Shown here in pieces: positions 19,183-27,865 of a stretch of 64,000 nt of DNA; positions within the stretch are counted from its first letter, which is position 1, and every line of letters starts with the position of its first letter. This DNA comes from Shewanella pneumatophori (GTDB taxonomy: Bacteria > Pseudomonadota > Gammaproteobacteria > Enterobacterales > Shewanellaceae), in contig NZ_JAKILB010000008.1 of the NCBI RefSeq assembly GCF_023283895.1, positions 62,001 through 126,000 on the forward strand, read 5' to 3'. Both the position numbers and the translations under genes were made by a program. The notes below the pieces were generated by a model. The model was given only the letters and a program-made list of their open reading frames with translations, had not been told where the DNA came from and did not search any database.

Positions 19183-20763
19183 TTAATTAAACTTATTCAA
19201 CATTGCTAAAGTCGATTTATATAAAACATTTTCACAAACTCGTTCTGAATCATTATTCCTTAGGATATTATCCAAAACCCTATTGTAATCACTCATGTTA
19301 TTTTCAATATCATCCATAAGGTAATCAAGCTTGGCATTCAACTTAATAAATAAATAGTAAAAAACCATTTTAGCATTCCTAATTTGTATATCATCTAGCC
19401 TGTAAACATCATCAAGGTTATTGATTATTTTAAAATAATCTTGCTTTGTAGCGGCTTCAATATCTATGCCATAGCCTGAGTAACAGCCTTTACCTGCTGT
19501 GACTACAGGTATACCAAATGTAGCAAATTCTAAACCTGGCGTACCTCTAACTGTTAATATGACATCGGCTATATCTTTGACCGATGCCGTATTCATATCC
19601 TTAGGAACAACCTTTACATTACTTGCTCCTAAATCATTCAATAAGCTCTCGACAACACCGATTTCATTAAAGACATAAGAAGTTGGGTGTGGCTTTATTA
19701 ACCAATTGACGTTGTGTATATCTTTTACCATTTTCAACAACTCAACTAACCAAACGTAATAGTCATTGTATAAACCTTCGGCTATATGTGGAAAGTCACT
19801 AAACGCATGCGGCATAATAATAACATTTTTTTTTGTTCTATCGAGACTCATAATAGTAATAAGTTCTTCGGAACTATAAACTCTTTTATTCCGATATGAA
19901 GTTAACACATCAATCTGGTTTATCTCCCCAGAAAATCTCTTATCAAAATATAAAGCGACTTCACTTTCAATATCAATACCTTTGAAATCTAACTCCATTT
20001 TTTCAAGTGAAATTTCAGGATGATAAAAATGAGTTTTTATATTATCTTTATGTAAATACTTCAACTCTTTCGTCGGCATTAACACCTTAATGCTACGTTC
20101 TATCGCTACTCTATATAACACACCATGTTTTAAGTAACATTTGTCCGCTACAATTACGTACCCGACATTTTTTTCATCAAACAAGCCACTAACTATCTTA
20201 TAATTAAATATGGCAGTTACTATATACTTGAAAAGCTGAAAATCTTTATTCGGACTATACTTACCATCTAACATTCGGATATAAGTATCGTATATCAAGT
20301 CTCCTATCAATATACCTTCATATTTGATAGATTCAATATCATCAAGAGACTTAATTTTCCAGTACAAATTTAGCCCTTCAAATAGGCTACAGGTTAATCG
20401 AAATATATTAACTAAAGACAGCGCATATAAAGTGATACTTTTTGATATATTATAAGATTCAACTAAGTTAACATAGGGTTCTCGAAATTTAAAAGTACAT
20501 GCAACTAATGCCTCAATGACCATACTAGTATTACGCTCAATTGACTTTGCAACTCTCATATTTGACTCTAATTCAAAAGGATTCTTTTCAGAAATCTCTA
20601 CTAAAACAACCTTTTCAGATCCTTTTGAAGTTTCAACCTCACCCCTCGCCCCTGCACTATCCCAAAAAGCTCGATTATTAATAGAGAATCTTTTTATAAT
20701 ATTTCTGTTTGATATAGAACGCTTTACCCTATTAGTAAGTTTATTAATGATTTTCTTTAACAT
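19183..20763 (-). CDS. Unclassified glycosyltransferase, capsule-synthesis type; candidate nonulosonate transferase
   Basis: 526-aa protein without a family I can name with certainty. The C-terminal half looks like a GT-B carbohydrate transferase of the capsule-synthesis (KpsC/KpsS-like) or sialyltransferase-like kind. It has NVIIMPHAFSDFPH near 313-326, WLIKPHP at 354-360 (a Lys-Pro-His-Pro motif common in CMP-sugar transferases), and VRGTPGLEFATFGIPV at 405-420 followed by a Gly-rich GKGCYSGYG. The N-terminus is basic and no membrane segment is clear. By elimination it is the only transferase gene in the locus with features suited to a CMP-nonulosonate donor, which this locus makes. That assignment is inference. 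Confidence 0.55.
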   Translation of the reverse strand: MLKKIINKLTNRVKRSISNRNIIKRFSINNRAFWDSAGARGEVETSKGSEKVVLVEISEKNPFELESNMRVAKSIERNTSMVIEALVACTFKFREPYVNLVESYNISKSITLYALSLVNIFRLTCSLFEGLNLYWKIKSLDDIESIKYEGILIGDLIYDTYIRMLDGKYSPNKDFQLFKYIVTAIFNYKIVSGLFDEKNVGYVIVADKCYLKHGVLYRVAIERSIKVLMPTKELKYLHKDNIKTHFYHPEISLEKMELDFKGIDIESEVALYFDKRFSGEINQIDVLTSYRNKRVYSSEELITIMSLDRTKKNVIIMPHAFSDFPHIAEGLYNDYYVWLVELLKMVKDIHNVNWLIKPHPTSYVFNEIGVVESLLNDLGASNVKVVPKDMNTASVKDIADVILTVRGTPGLEFATFGIPVVTAGKGCYSGYGIDIEAATKQDYFKIINNLDDVYRLDDIQIRNAKMVFYYLFIKLNAKLDYLMDDIENNMSDYNRVLDNILRNNDSERVCENVLYKSTLAMLNKFN

Positions 20764-20766
20764 CGC

Positions 20767-21348
20767 TTATTCACCTAAATACAAATTATGGACGGCAGAT
20801 ACCTTACTATTCAGAAACTTAGCAGGAACTCCGCCAACAACTTGATCATCTCCAACATTCTTCGTTACAACAGAATTCGCACCAATAGTTACATTATTAC
20901 CGATAACACAAGGTCCTATAATTTTTGCACCAGCACTAATTTGGACGTTATCCCCGATTTTGGATAATGCATTCAAGCCTTTAAAACTATTATTACCAAT
21001 CGTAACCTGATGCAAAATCGAGCAATTATCACCAATAATTACTTCGGGGTTTATAACTATTCCATTTGGATGTGGTAGAAAGAGCCCCTTACCAATACGA
21101 GTTCTAGGTTCGATTTCAATACCTAATCTCAATTGATAACGATTGTAGACAGAATATAAAACCTTATAATTAACTTTATAAAAAAAACTGCCATCGCGCT
21201 TATTATAAAAATAGCCGCAAAGCCTGAGCAACAACAAAAACTTATACTTAATATTGAAGATCTTAAATAATAAAGAACTGCTTTCCGTTCCAAAGTTACG
21301 AAAATGATCAGTTCGCAAATTGATCTTTAATTTTTCAAATTCATTCAT
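20767..21348 (-). CDS. Hexapeptide-repeat O/N-acetyltransferase, serine-acetyltransferase-like
   Basis: 193 aa from the ATG at 21348, which overlaps the wecE stop by 8 bp (ATGAATGA); longer in-frame starts lie inside wecE and are unlikely. The C-terminal half is a left-handed beta-helix: GKGLFLPHPNGIVINPEVIIGD, then the His of ILHQVTIGNN, and IGPCVIGNNVTIGANSVV followed by VVGGVPAK. This is the CysE/EpsC-like acyltransferase pattern often found in O-antigen loci, transferring acetyl from acetyl-CoA to a sugar. The acceptor is unknown. Confidence 0.8.
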   Translation of the reverse strand: MNEFEKLKINLRTDHFRNFGTESSSLLFKIFNIKYKFLLLLRLCGYFYNKRDGSFFYKVNYKVLYSVYNRYQLRLGIEIEPRTRIGKGLFLPHPNGIVINPEVIIGDNCSILHQVTIGNNSFKGLNALSKIGDNVQISAGAKIIGPCVIGNNVTIGANSVVTKNVGDDQVVGGVPAKFLNSKVSAVHNLYLGE

Positions 21349-22489
21349 TAGTAATTTCGCATGTGAAAAAATCATGTATCTTTCTAATGACATAATCAAC
21401 ATCGTCTTTTGTAAGACCATAATACATCGGAAGTCTTATTAATCTCTCACTTTGTGTAGTAGTAAATTCATCCTTACCTTCGAAGCGAGAAAACCGTACA
21501 CCTGCAGTAGAGCTATGTAGTGGAACATAATGGAATACGCTTAATACTTCATTTTTTTTCAAATAGTCAATCAATGATGTTCTTACATTAATATCTTTAA
21601 CTTTTATATAAAACATATGGGCATTGTGGGAGCACCCTTCAGGGATTGAAGGCATATCGAGAAATCCCGTATCTTCTAGTAATTTTAAACCATTGAAATA
21701 TCTAGACCAGCTACTTAATCTATCCTCATTGATCGTTTGGGCATGATTTAACTGCCCCCATAAATAAGCTGCACTGATATCATTCATTAGGTAGCTACTT
21801 CCAAGATCAACCCAAGAGTACTTATCTACCATTCCTCGAAAAAATAAACTTCTATCAGTTCCTTTCTCTCTAATGATTTCAGCCCTAATAGTAAACCGTT
21901 CATCATTAACGATGAGTAAACCACCTTCACCAGCACTGGTATAATTTTTAGTTTCATGGAAACTAAAAGCCCCCAAATGTCCTATCGTGCCAAGTGGTTT
22001 TCCTTTGTATGTACTCATCATGCCTTGCGCTGCATCTTCAACGACAAAGAGACCATATCTATTTGCAATTTCCATAATAGCGTCCATTTCACAAGGAACG
22101 CCAGCATAATGTACAGGTACAATAGCCTTAGTTTTATTGGTAATAGCACTCTCAATTTTGGACTCATCAATATTCATTGTATCTTTTCTAACGTCCACAA
22201 ATACGATTTTGGCACCTCTTAAAACAAAGGCATTTGCTGTCGAAACAAAAGTAAATGAGGGCATTATAATTTCATCACCTTCTTCTATATCAAGAAGAAT
22301 AGCCGCCATTTCTAAAGCGTGTGTACAAGAAGTCGTCAAAAGAGCTTTATTACATTTTAATACTCGTTCGAACCAATTATGACATTTTTTAGTGAATTCA
22401 CCATCACCTGAAATTTTTTTGCTTAGCATGGAAGCTAAGATAAATGATTCTTCCTTGCCTGTGATACATGGCTCATTAAACGAAATCAT
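21341..22489 (-). CDS. wecE: dTDP-4-amino-4,6-dideoxygalactose transaminase
   Basis: PLP-dependent DegT/DnrJ/EryC1 sugar aminotransferase of 382 aa from the ATG at 22489 (GAGG 9 bases upstream); the GTG 15 bases earlier lacks a ribosome site. Features are TTSCTHALEMAAIL, FTFVSTANAFVLRGA, VEDAAQG, the PLP lysine in SFHETKNYTSAGEGG, REKGTDRSLFFRG, VDKYSWVDLGSSYLMND and AAYLWGQL. These are the specific signatures of WecE/RffA from enterobacterial common antigen synthesis, converting dTDP-4-keto-6-deoxyglucose to dTDP-Fuc4N. The substrate comes from RmlA/RmlB in the same operon. Confidence 0.92.
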   Translation of the reverse strand: MISFNEPCITGKEESFILASMLSKKISGDGEFTKKCHNWFERVLKCNKALLTTSCTHALEMAAILLDIEEGDEIIMPSFTFVSTANAFVLRGAKIVFVDVRKDTMNIDESKIESAITNKTKAIVPVHYAGVPCEMDAIMEIANRYGLFVVEDAAQGMMSTYKGKPLGTIGHLGAFSFHETKNYTSAGEGGLLIVNDERFTIRAEIIREKGTDRSLFFRGMVDKYSWVDLGSSYLMNDISAAYLWGQLNHAQTINEDRLSSWSRYFNGLKLLEDTGFLDMPSIPEGCSHNAHMFYIKVKDINVRTSLIDYLKKNEVLSVFHYVPLHSSTAGVRFSRFEGKDEFTTTQSERLIRLPMYYGLTKDDVDYVIRKIHDFFTCEITNE

Positions 22490-22493
22490 TACT

Positions 22494-23054
22494 TTATTCC
22501 TCACTTTCTAAATATTGTTCTTTTAGATTTAATAGATCTTTTGATCTATCTTTAATTTTTACTGCAGGATTACCAACATATATACTCCAATTTAGTGTAG
22601 GCTTAAGTACTAATGATTTTGCACCAACAGAAGTACCTACCGCAAGGTTGGCTCCTGGCATGATAATTGCGCCAGCACCAACAATAGAGTATTTACCAAT
22701 AACGACCTCACGTTTTAGTTCAGATTTATATTTCTCAGGTACAGTGGAATTTGTCATTGTCATTCCGGAATAATCATCTGATTGCGTGAAAACTTGGACT
22801 CCATATGCAATCGTACTAAAATCTTCAAAAGTAATGCCTTTTTCCCCTCCAGCTACTAAACACATAGGTGTGATGTGAACATTCCGTCCAATATTAACTA
22901 ATCCAGATATGATACAGAAATCATCAATCCTTGAATTATCACCGATGGATATATCGCCTATGTTATATATACTGGCCTTATCACTAATTTTGACGTTCTT
23001 ACCGACTTTTTTAAAACCCATTAAAAGTAATTGCTCACGAGAATAATAAGCCAC
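22494..23054 (-). CDS. Hexapeptide-repeat acyltransferase, possible dTDP-Fuc4N N-acetyltransferase
   Basis: 186 aa from the GTG at 23054, favoured because GAGG lies about 5 bases upstream and the product then begins MAYYSREQLLLMGF, as expected for the family; the ATG at 23066 overlaps the wecF-like gene by 11 bp. It has repeated hexapeptides (VGKNVKISDKASIYNIGDIS, IGDNSRIDDFCII), a SDDYSGMTMTN loop, VVIGKYSIVGAGAIIMPGA and IYVGNPAVKI. The ECA N-acetyltransferase WecD is a GNAT enzyme and is not seen here, so this hexapeptide enzyme, lying between WecF-like and WecE, is the best candidate to acetylate Fuc4N. That role is inferred from position. Confidence 0.75.
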   Translation of the reverse strand: MAYYSREQLLLMGFKKVGKNVKISDKASIYNIGDISIGDNSRIDDFCIISGLVNIGRNVHITPMCLVAGGEKGITFEDFSTIAYGVQVFTQSDDYSGMTMTNSTVPEKYKSELKREVVIGKYSIVGAGAIIMPGANLAVGTSVGAKSLVLKPTLNWSIYVGNPAVKIKDRSKDLLNLKEQYLESEE

Positions 23055-23055
23055 A

Positions 23056-24156
23056 TCACACCTCATATAAACTGTTTAGTTGCTGCATATACTTAGACTT
23101 TGAAAAATGAGATTTTATTATCATGAAATTTTCTAAACTTTCTTCTGCACTTAACCTCGTAAGGTTTAAATGGTTCACATCAAAAATATTAAGCCCTAAA
23201 GACTTAAATAAGTCCCATGACGTGATGTCACTTCTAATGTATACCTTCTTCCCTAAGCCTAATAGATTAATTGTGTTCCCCATTCCTTGTTGTCTTTTGT
23301 GAGCAAATATAGCCACATCGATTTTTTTTAGGAAATCATTATATTCACAAATAGACATAAATGTTGTTATAGGTATAAATTTTTCACCAAATATAGCATA
23401 ACCTTTGTCAATTACTTTATTCGTCCAACCTCTTGACCAAGGCTTTTCTCCATATGATAAAATACAGTACACTTTAATATTTTTTTCTTTATGTTTTCGT
23501 AGCTCGTTAAAAATGTCTAAATGATTGTTTGCACAATCAGCTGAATTACCAACTAATATACGAATCACACTATCAACATTTTGGTTGGTAGGAGCTTTAT
23601 ATTTAAAGACATTACTCTCATACATAAGAGCTTCATGATAAGTTCCTTTTGCATTATAAAGCTTTTTTACTAAAACATAATCTCCAGGCAAATATGTGAC
23701 ATAGCCTTTGAAATTACCTTTTACTACCTTTTCAATATAATACCAAATAGTTTTACGTTTTATTTCAGAAGGTATATCAATGTCCCCCCCGCCCCATAAA
23801 TACCAATAAGTTTTTTTTGAAAAGTTTCTAAAAAAGTAAAGAAATATAATTATTTTTTTATCAAAAAGCCCATGCAAATGAATTTTTTTTGATCTAAAAA
23901 AGAATATAAAAAGCGTTAATAATGACGCTGGAAATTTATAAAAAAGGAATATTTTCCGTAGAATTGAATTCTGATTGTCAAATGGTTTAAGTATTTTTAC
24001 ATTACTAAAAGCACTCATATCAACCGCGGCTATTTTTGTTGAATTTAATATCAAAAAAACATGCTCGTTCTCATCAAAGTTTTCATTAACAAAATGTATT
24101 AATGGTTTAATAAATTTAACTTCGTTACCAATAATATGAAGATGTTTAATAGACAA
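23056..24156 (-). CDS. Fuc4NAc transferase, WecF/RffT-like (GT56)
   Basis: 366-aa glycosyltransferase resembling WecF, which adds Fuc4NAc from dTDP-Fuc4NAc to a lipid-linked acceptor in ECA. The recognisable parts are ILVGNSADCANNHLDIFNEL, the LSYGEKPWSRGWTNKV stretch, VIDKGYAIFGEKFIPIT, IAIFAHKRQQGMGNTI-type text near residue 285 and GKKVYIRSDITSW. Here the gene sits in an O-antigen locus with rmlAB, wecE and an acyltransferase, making a self-contained Fuc4NAc module. No wecA, wecB, wecC or wecG accompany it, so the product is more likely an O-unit residue than ECA. Confidence 0.85.
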   Translation of the reverse strand: MSIKHLHIIGNEVKFIKPLIHFVNENFDENEHVFLILNSTKIAAVDMSAFSNVKILKPFDNQNSILRKIFLFYKFPASLLTLFIFFFRSKKIHLHGLFDKKIIIFLYFFRNFSKKTYWYLWGGGDIDIPSEIKRKTIWYYIEKVVKGNFKGYVTYLPGDYVLVKKLYNAKGTYHEALMYESNVFKYKAPTNQNVDSVIRILVGNSADCANNHLDIFNELRKHKEKNIKVYCILSYGEKPWSRGWTNKVIDKGYAIFGEKFIPITTFMSICEYNDFLKKIDVAIFAHKRQQGMGNTINLLGLGKKVYIRSDITSWDLFKSLGLNIFDVNHLNLTRLSAEESLENFMIIKSHFSKSKYMQQLNSLYEV

Positions 24157-24201
24157 TTTATAGCCTCTTAGTGTACCACTATATGAACAAAACGTATAAA
24201 A

Positions 24202-25455
24202 TCAAATACACTCTTTACGCTTCAAAAGTATATTCACAAGGACGACATTGGTTAACATTGCCGTTATACTCCCCAGTAAAATTGAATAAGATGAAGCCAT
24301 TACCCCAAAATTTGGCACAAAATATGCGGAAAAAGAAACAACAATAAGTGCACTGAAGCTTGTAATATACAAGGTATATTTAGGTTTGTTAAAGTAAAGA
24401 AACAAAGTAGCTTCTACACTTCTAAAGTTGTAAATAAAAGCACTAATAAGTAAGACCCTCAATGCATCTTCACTTTTTAAAAAATCATCTGGCGCAAAAA
24501 ATAAAATAACCCTCTCAGAAAAAACAAATATAACGATAAAAAGAGTAAATATTGTTAATTTGTAATAACGGGCTAAATTTATTGAAGTACCAATTACTTG
24601 CGTTTCTGGTAATTTATATAATGCAGGCTGTATAGCTTTACCTGCTGCCCCTGCAACAATCATTAATATAGAGGATAACTGTAGTGCAAAGTTAAAGTAA
24701 GCTACTTGATTTTCATCTACATGATTCTGCAAAAATAAAACATTGTATTTGTTTAAACAAAAATATAAAAGATAAGCTATCAAAATTGGCAACGAGAATT
24801 TCATAGTTGCTATGCTCACATTAACAATGCCTTTCAGCTGCAGTGTAAAAGGCAAAAAGTATATAGATACAAGCCACATCAATGTAGTACTAATCAATAA
24901 GGCAAAAATAACTGCATCTAATGCTTCGAAACCTAACTGCCTTAATATAAATATGAAAAAAACATAAAGAAACACCGCTGACAACTGAAATAAAATAAAT
25001 AACTTTGGTTTTTCTGTAACCCTCAAATACCCAGAGTAAATTGCTACAACAAAACTGAATGATGATATTGCTACAATAATATACAAATACCTATCATTTT
25101 TTATCGAACTTAACCACTCACTTAATATATAACCCTTAATTAAATAAATAAATAAAACAAAAAACAAAACAATAAAACAATGAATAATCAGAAGTTGCCC
25201 TGTATATACATTACGTTCTTTTTCTGAGTTTTTTGTGAAATACATGCGAGAAAAGGTTGAAACTATCCCAAAATGAACTATAAATGTAACTAATCCAATT
25301 GCTGCGATAAAAACACTATAGACACTATATTCTGAAATACTCATCGCCCTAGTGTAATAAGGCAATAGAAATATACCACTAACGGCGACCACTAAAAAAT
25401 CACCGATAGTGTAAATTACTGAGCTTTTTAAAATATTTTTAATCAAAATATACAC
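24202..25455 (-). CDS. wzx: O-unit flippase, Wzx-like
   Basis: 417-aa membrane protein with about twelve predicted hydrophobic segments and the polysaccharide-synthesis flippase pattern at its N-terminus (SSVIYTIGDFLVVAVSGIFL, LLPYYTRAMSISEYSVYS). It should move undecaprenyl-linked repeat units across the inner membrane. It starts with GTG at 25455 behind a GAAG site. It lies between the nonulosonate block and the Fuc4NAc block. The family assignment is from topology and the N-terminal motif. Confidence 0.86.
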   Translation of the reverse strand: MYILIKNILKSSVIYTIGDFLVVAVSGIFLLPYYTRAMSISEYSVYSVFIAAIGLVTFIVHFGIVSTFSRMYFTKNSEKERNVYTGQLLIIHCFIVLFFVLFIYLIKGYILSEWLSSIKNDRYLYIIVAISSFSFVVAIYSGYLRVTEKPKLFILFQLSAVFLYVFFIFILRQLGFEALDAVIFALLISTTLMWLVSIYFLPFTLQLKGIVNVSIATMKFSLPILIAYLLYFCLNKYNVLFLQNHVDENQVAYFNFALQLSSILMIVAGAAGKAIQPALYKLPETQVIGTSINLARYYKLTIFTLFIVIFVFSERVILFFAPDDFLKSEDALRVLLISAFIYNFRSVEATLFLYFNKPKYTLYITSFSALIVVSFSAYFVPNFGVMASSYSILLGSITAMLTNVVLVNILLKRKECI

Positions 25456-25505
25456 TCAACTTCGATAAATAAATGTTAGCTTAAAAAGACAAAGTTATAA
25501 TATTG

Positions 25506-26195
25506 CTACCCCTTTAATAATAAATACTCTGCATAATCAAAATCATCTTTCGTATCTATATCCACTGAACTGTATCTATCCATAAAATAGGGGAAAATAT
25601 TGTTTTTATAATTTATCCCATTATTTAGAATGAGATTTTCAACTTTATAACAGAAAATAGCTCCATTTAGTCTGTAAAAATTAGGTAACTCTTGTGATCT
25701 CCGATTTGCATTAACGTCAAGAAAATCAGTCAATGAGCCATCAGAAGATAATGTGCCTGCCCATAAAGGGCTATGCTCACAAGGCGTAACGGACACAATG
25801 CCATCAGCCTGATTATTAAGCATAGTTTCGAGACTTTCATCAATATGCATAAAGCTACGCATTGGCGATGTTGGTTGAAGCATAACTACAACATCATATT
25901 GTACATCCAACTTTTGTAACACATGCAGTATGACTTCGCTACTACTTGAGTCATCAGCCGCTAATTCAGGAGGCCTAATGAATGGCACATCGGCTCCATA
26001 GCTTTCTGATATCTGTTTTATGTCATATGAATCAGTTGAGACAATCACTCTATCAATGTATTGACTCAATAACGCAGCTTCAATAGTCCAACTAATAAGA
26101 GGCTTGTCAACCAGCATCATAAGATTCTTATTAGGTAGCCTTTTACTCCCACCTCTAGCAGGGATAATTGCTAAAACTTTATTCTGGTTAAACAA
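25506..26195 (-). CDS. legF: CMP-nonulosonic acid synthetase (CMP-legionaminate type)
   Basis: Cytidylyltransferase of 229 aa that activates a nine-carbon acid with CTP. It has the N-terminal AIIPARGGSKRLPNKN nucleotide-binding motif, VSTDSYDIKQI, VVMLQPTSPMRS and RLNGAIFCYKVENL. This fits the NeuA/LegF/PseF family; LegF is chosen because the rest of the block matches the legionaminate pathway. Its start overlaps the stop of the guanylyltransferase gene by 8 bp. Confidence 0.88.
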   Translation of the reverse strand: MFNQNKVLAIIPARGGSKRLPNKNLMMLVDKPLISWTIEAALLSQYIDRVIVSTDSYDIKQISESYGADVPFIRPPELAADDSSSSEVILHVLQKLDVQYDVVVMLQPTSPMRSFMHIDESLETMLNNQADGIVSVTPCEHSPLWAGTLSSDGSLTDFLDVNANRRSQELPNFYRLNGAIFCYKVENLILNNGINYKNNIFPYFMDRYSSVDIDTKDDFDYAEYLLLKG

Positions 26196-27234
26196 AATTT
26201 AAATCCTTAACATCTTGCTGCGCTTTTTCAAAATCATCCATTTTACCTATATCTAACCAATAATCATGAAAAACAGCCGCATGTATTCCAAACGAAAAGT
26301 TATTTTCTAACAGAGTCGGCATATCTATTTTTTCTTGATGATTTAACTTGGATAATAACTTTGGGTCAACCACATATATTCCAGCATTCACTTGGAAATG
26401 ATAAGTTGGCTTTTCGATAAATCCTACAATTTTCCCGTTATTAGATTCAACTACACCATAGGGAATTTTATATTCATACTCTCTTACACACATAGTGGCG
26501 ATAGAATTACTTTCGTTATGAGCTTGCAACAGTTGTTCAAAATTTAATTTAGTAAGAACATCACCGTTAATCATAAGCAAAGGTTCGGTAATTTTACCTT
26601 TTGGAAGCAAGCTTAATGCCCCTCCGGTTCCCAAAGGAGTTTCCTCATGTACATATTCAATATCTACGCCCCACTTGTCACCAGAACCAAAATAGTTTTT
26701 AATAATCTCTGGCAGATAGTGAGTAGAGATATAGAATTTTTCGAAGCCGTAGTCTTTAAACTGTTCAATTAGACGTTCAAGCATCGGCTTACCTCCAATA
26801 TTCAACATCGGCTTTGGGCATGTATCCGTTAGAGGTTTTAATCTAGTTCCAAACCCTCCAGCCATTATAAATACTGGATTAGATTTTCGATTGCTAACAC
26901 TAAGAGACTGTAAAGTATGTAATCCAACTACAACATTATTATCTACTAATGGTACCGCTAATAGTGAATTTTTAAGTAAATATGCTTTTATTTCAGCGAC
27001 ATTAGTTTGAGAACAAACCCAATAAGGCGACGGGTTGTATGTCCCGTCAATATCTTCTTGTAACGTCTTACCTGCAATTAGCGATCTACGAATATCACCA
27101 TCAGTAACCGTTCCAAGTAAGTGGCCACTTTCATCTGTTACAATTGCGAATCGCAATGCACCAGCATCAATTTTCAGCATAGTCGTACGAATTGAATCGT
27201 TCGGGCCTACAACAATTTCTTTCCAATTAAACAC
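26188..27234 (-). CDS. ptmE: CBS-domain nucleotidyltransferase, PtmE-like (GlcN-1-P guanylyltransferase)
   Basis: 348-aa two-part protein. A pair of CBS domains (about residues 1-115, with IVTDESGHLLGTVTDGDIRR) is fused to a sugar-phosphate nucleotidyltransferase with MAGGFGTRLKPLTDTCPKPM, GGKPMLERLI, INGDVLTKLNFEQLL and GVVESNNGKIVGFIEKP. In Campylobacter, PtmE makes GDP-GlcN for legionaminate, and its presence implies that this locus uses the GDP-linked route. The start is one base from the stop of the NeuD-type gene. Confidence 0.82.
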   Translation of the reverse strand: MFNWKEIVVGPNDSIRTTMLKIDAGALRFAIVTDESGHLLGTVTDGDIRRSLIAGKTLQEDIDGTYNPSPYWVCSQTNVAEIKAYLLKNSLLAVPLVDNNVVVGLHTLQSLSVSNRKSNPVFIMAGGFGTRLKPLTDTCPKPMLNIGGKPMLERLIEQFKDYGFEKFYISTHYLPEIIKNYFGSGDKWGVDIEYVHEETPLGTGGALSLLPKGKITEPLLMINGDVLTKLNFEQLLQAHNESNSIATMCVREYEYKIPYGVVESNNGKIVGFIEKPTYHFQVNAGIYVVDPKLLSKLNHQEKIDMPTLLENNFSFGIHAAVFHDYWLDIGKMDDFEKAQQDVKDLNFV

Positions 27235-27235
27235 A

Positions 27236-27865
27236 CTAATTCCTTTTTAGTGAGATAAAGCTATTTTCACTCACTGTTTCTAGCAGCGTAACACCTGCGC
27301 CAATTATACTGTGGCAACCAACTTCAAGACCTTGTATTATCGTAGCGCTAGAACCAATAAAACAATGTGCACCAATAATACTATTACCACATATTGTAGT
27401 ATTAGGAGCTAAATGCGTATGCTCTTTGATAACACTATCATGTTCAACAATTGCTGCGGTATTAATAATTGTATTTCTTCCGATCGAAGCACCTCCATTT
27501 ACAATTGCACCTGTCAGTATCTGAGCATCACCTGCAATAGATGCATACTTTGAGATAACAGCACTATCAGCAATTACCGACGTAAATTTAAAGCCGCTAT
27601 TAACGAATTTTGTATAAACCTTTGAGCGTAGGTTATTTTTTGGCATATGCCCTAAGCCATTAACGATTAAAACTTTACTAGCATCATAAAGATTTATATC
27701 TTCATCGCTCTTGTGGTGGGTTATTCCTTTAAATAAAGCCATATTAGAAGCATTTTGAGGACTAATATAAGCTATCACGTTTTTTCCTTGCGACAACAAA
27801 ATATCAAGCAACACACTTGCATGCCCTCCCCCACCAATGAGAATTAGGTTGTGATATTTACTCAC
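27236..27865 (-). CDS. NeuD/LegH-type sugar N-acetyltransferase
   Basis: 209-aa PglD/NeuD-family protein. An N-terminal Rossmann-like domain (LILIGGGGHASVLLDILL) is followed by a left-handed beta-helix with NGGASIGRNTIINTAAIVEH, where the catalytic His is in VEHDS, then HLAPNTTICGN and IGAHCFIGSSATI. In the legionaminate pathway LegH acetylates the 4-amino group after LegC. It overlaps legI by 8 bp. It could instead O-acetylate the finished acid, as NeuD-type enzymes are sometimes reported to do. Confidence 0.8.
   Translation of the reverse strand: MSKYHNLILIGGGGHASVLLDILLSQGKNVIAYISPQNASNMALFKGITHHKSDEDINLYDASKVLIVNGLGHMPKNNLRSKVYTKFVNSGFKFTSVIADSAVISKYASIAGDAQILTGAIVNGGASIGRNTIINTAAIVEHDSVIKEHTHLAPNTTICGNSIIGAHCFIGSSATIIQGLEVGCHSIIGAGVTLLETVSENSFISLKRN

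Noticed and set aside
12825..26195. Recent horizontal transfer of the AT-rich middle of the polysaccharide locus
   Set aside because: High AT content is usual for wzx, wzy and transferase genes in O-antigen loci, and no integrase or att site lies inside it.
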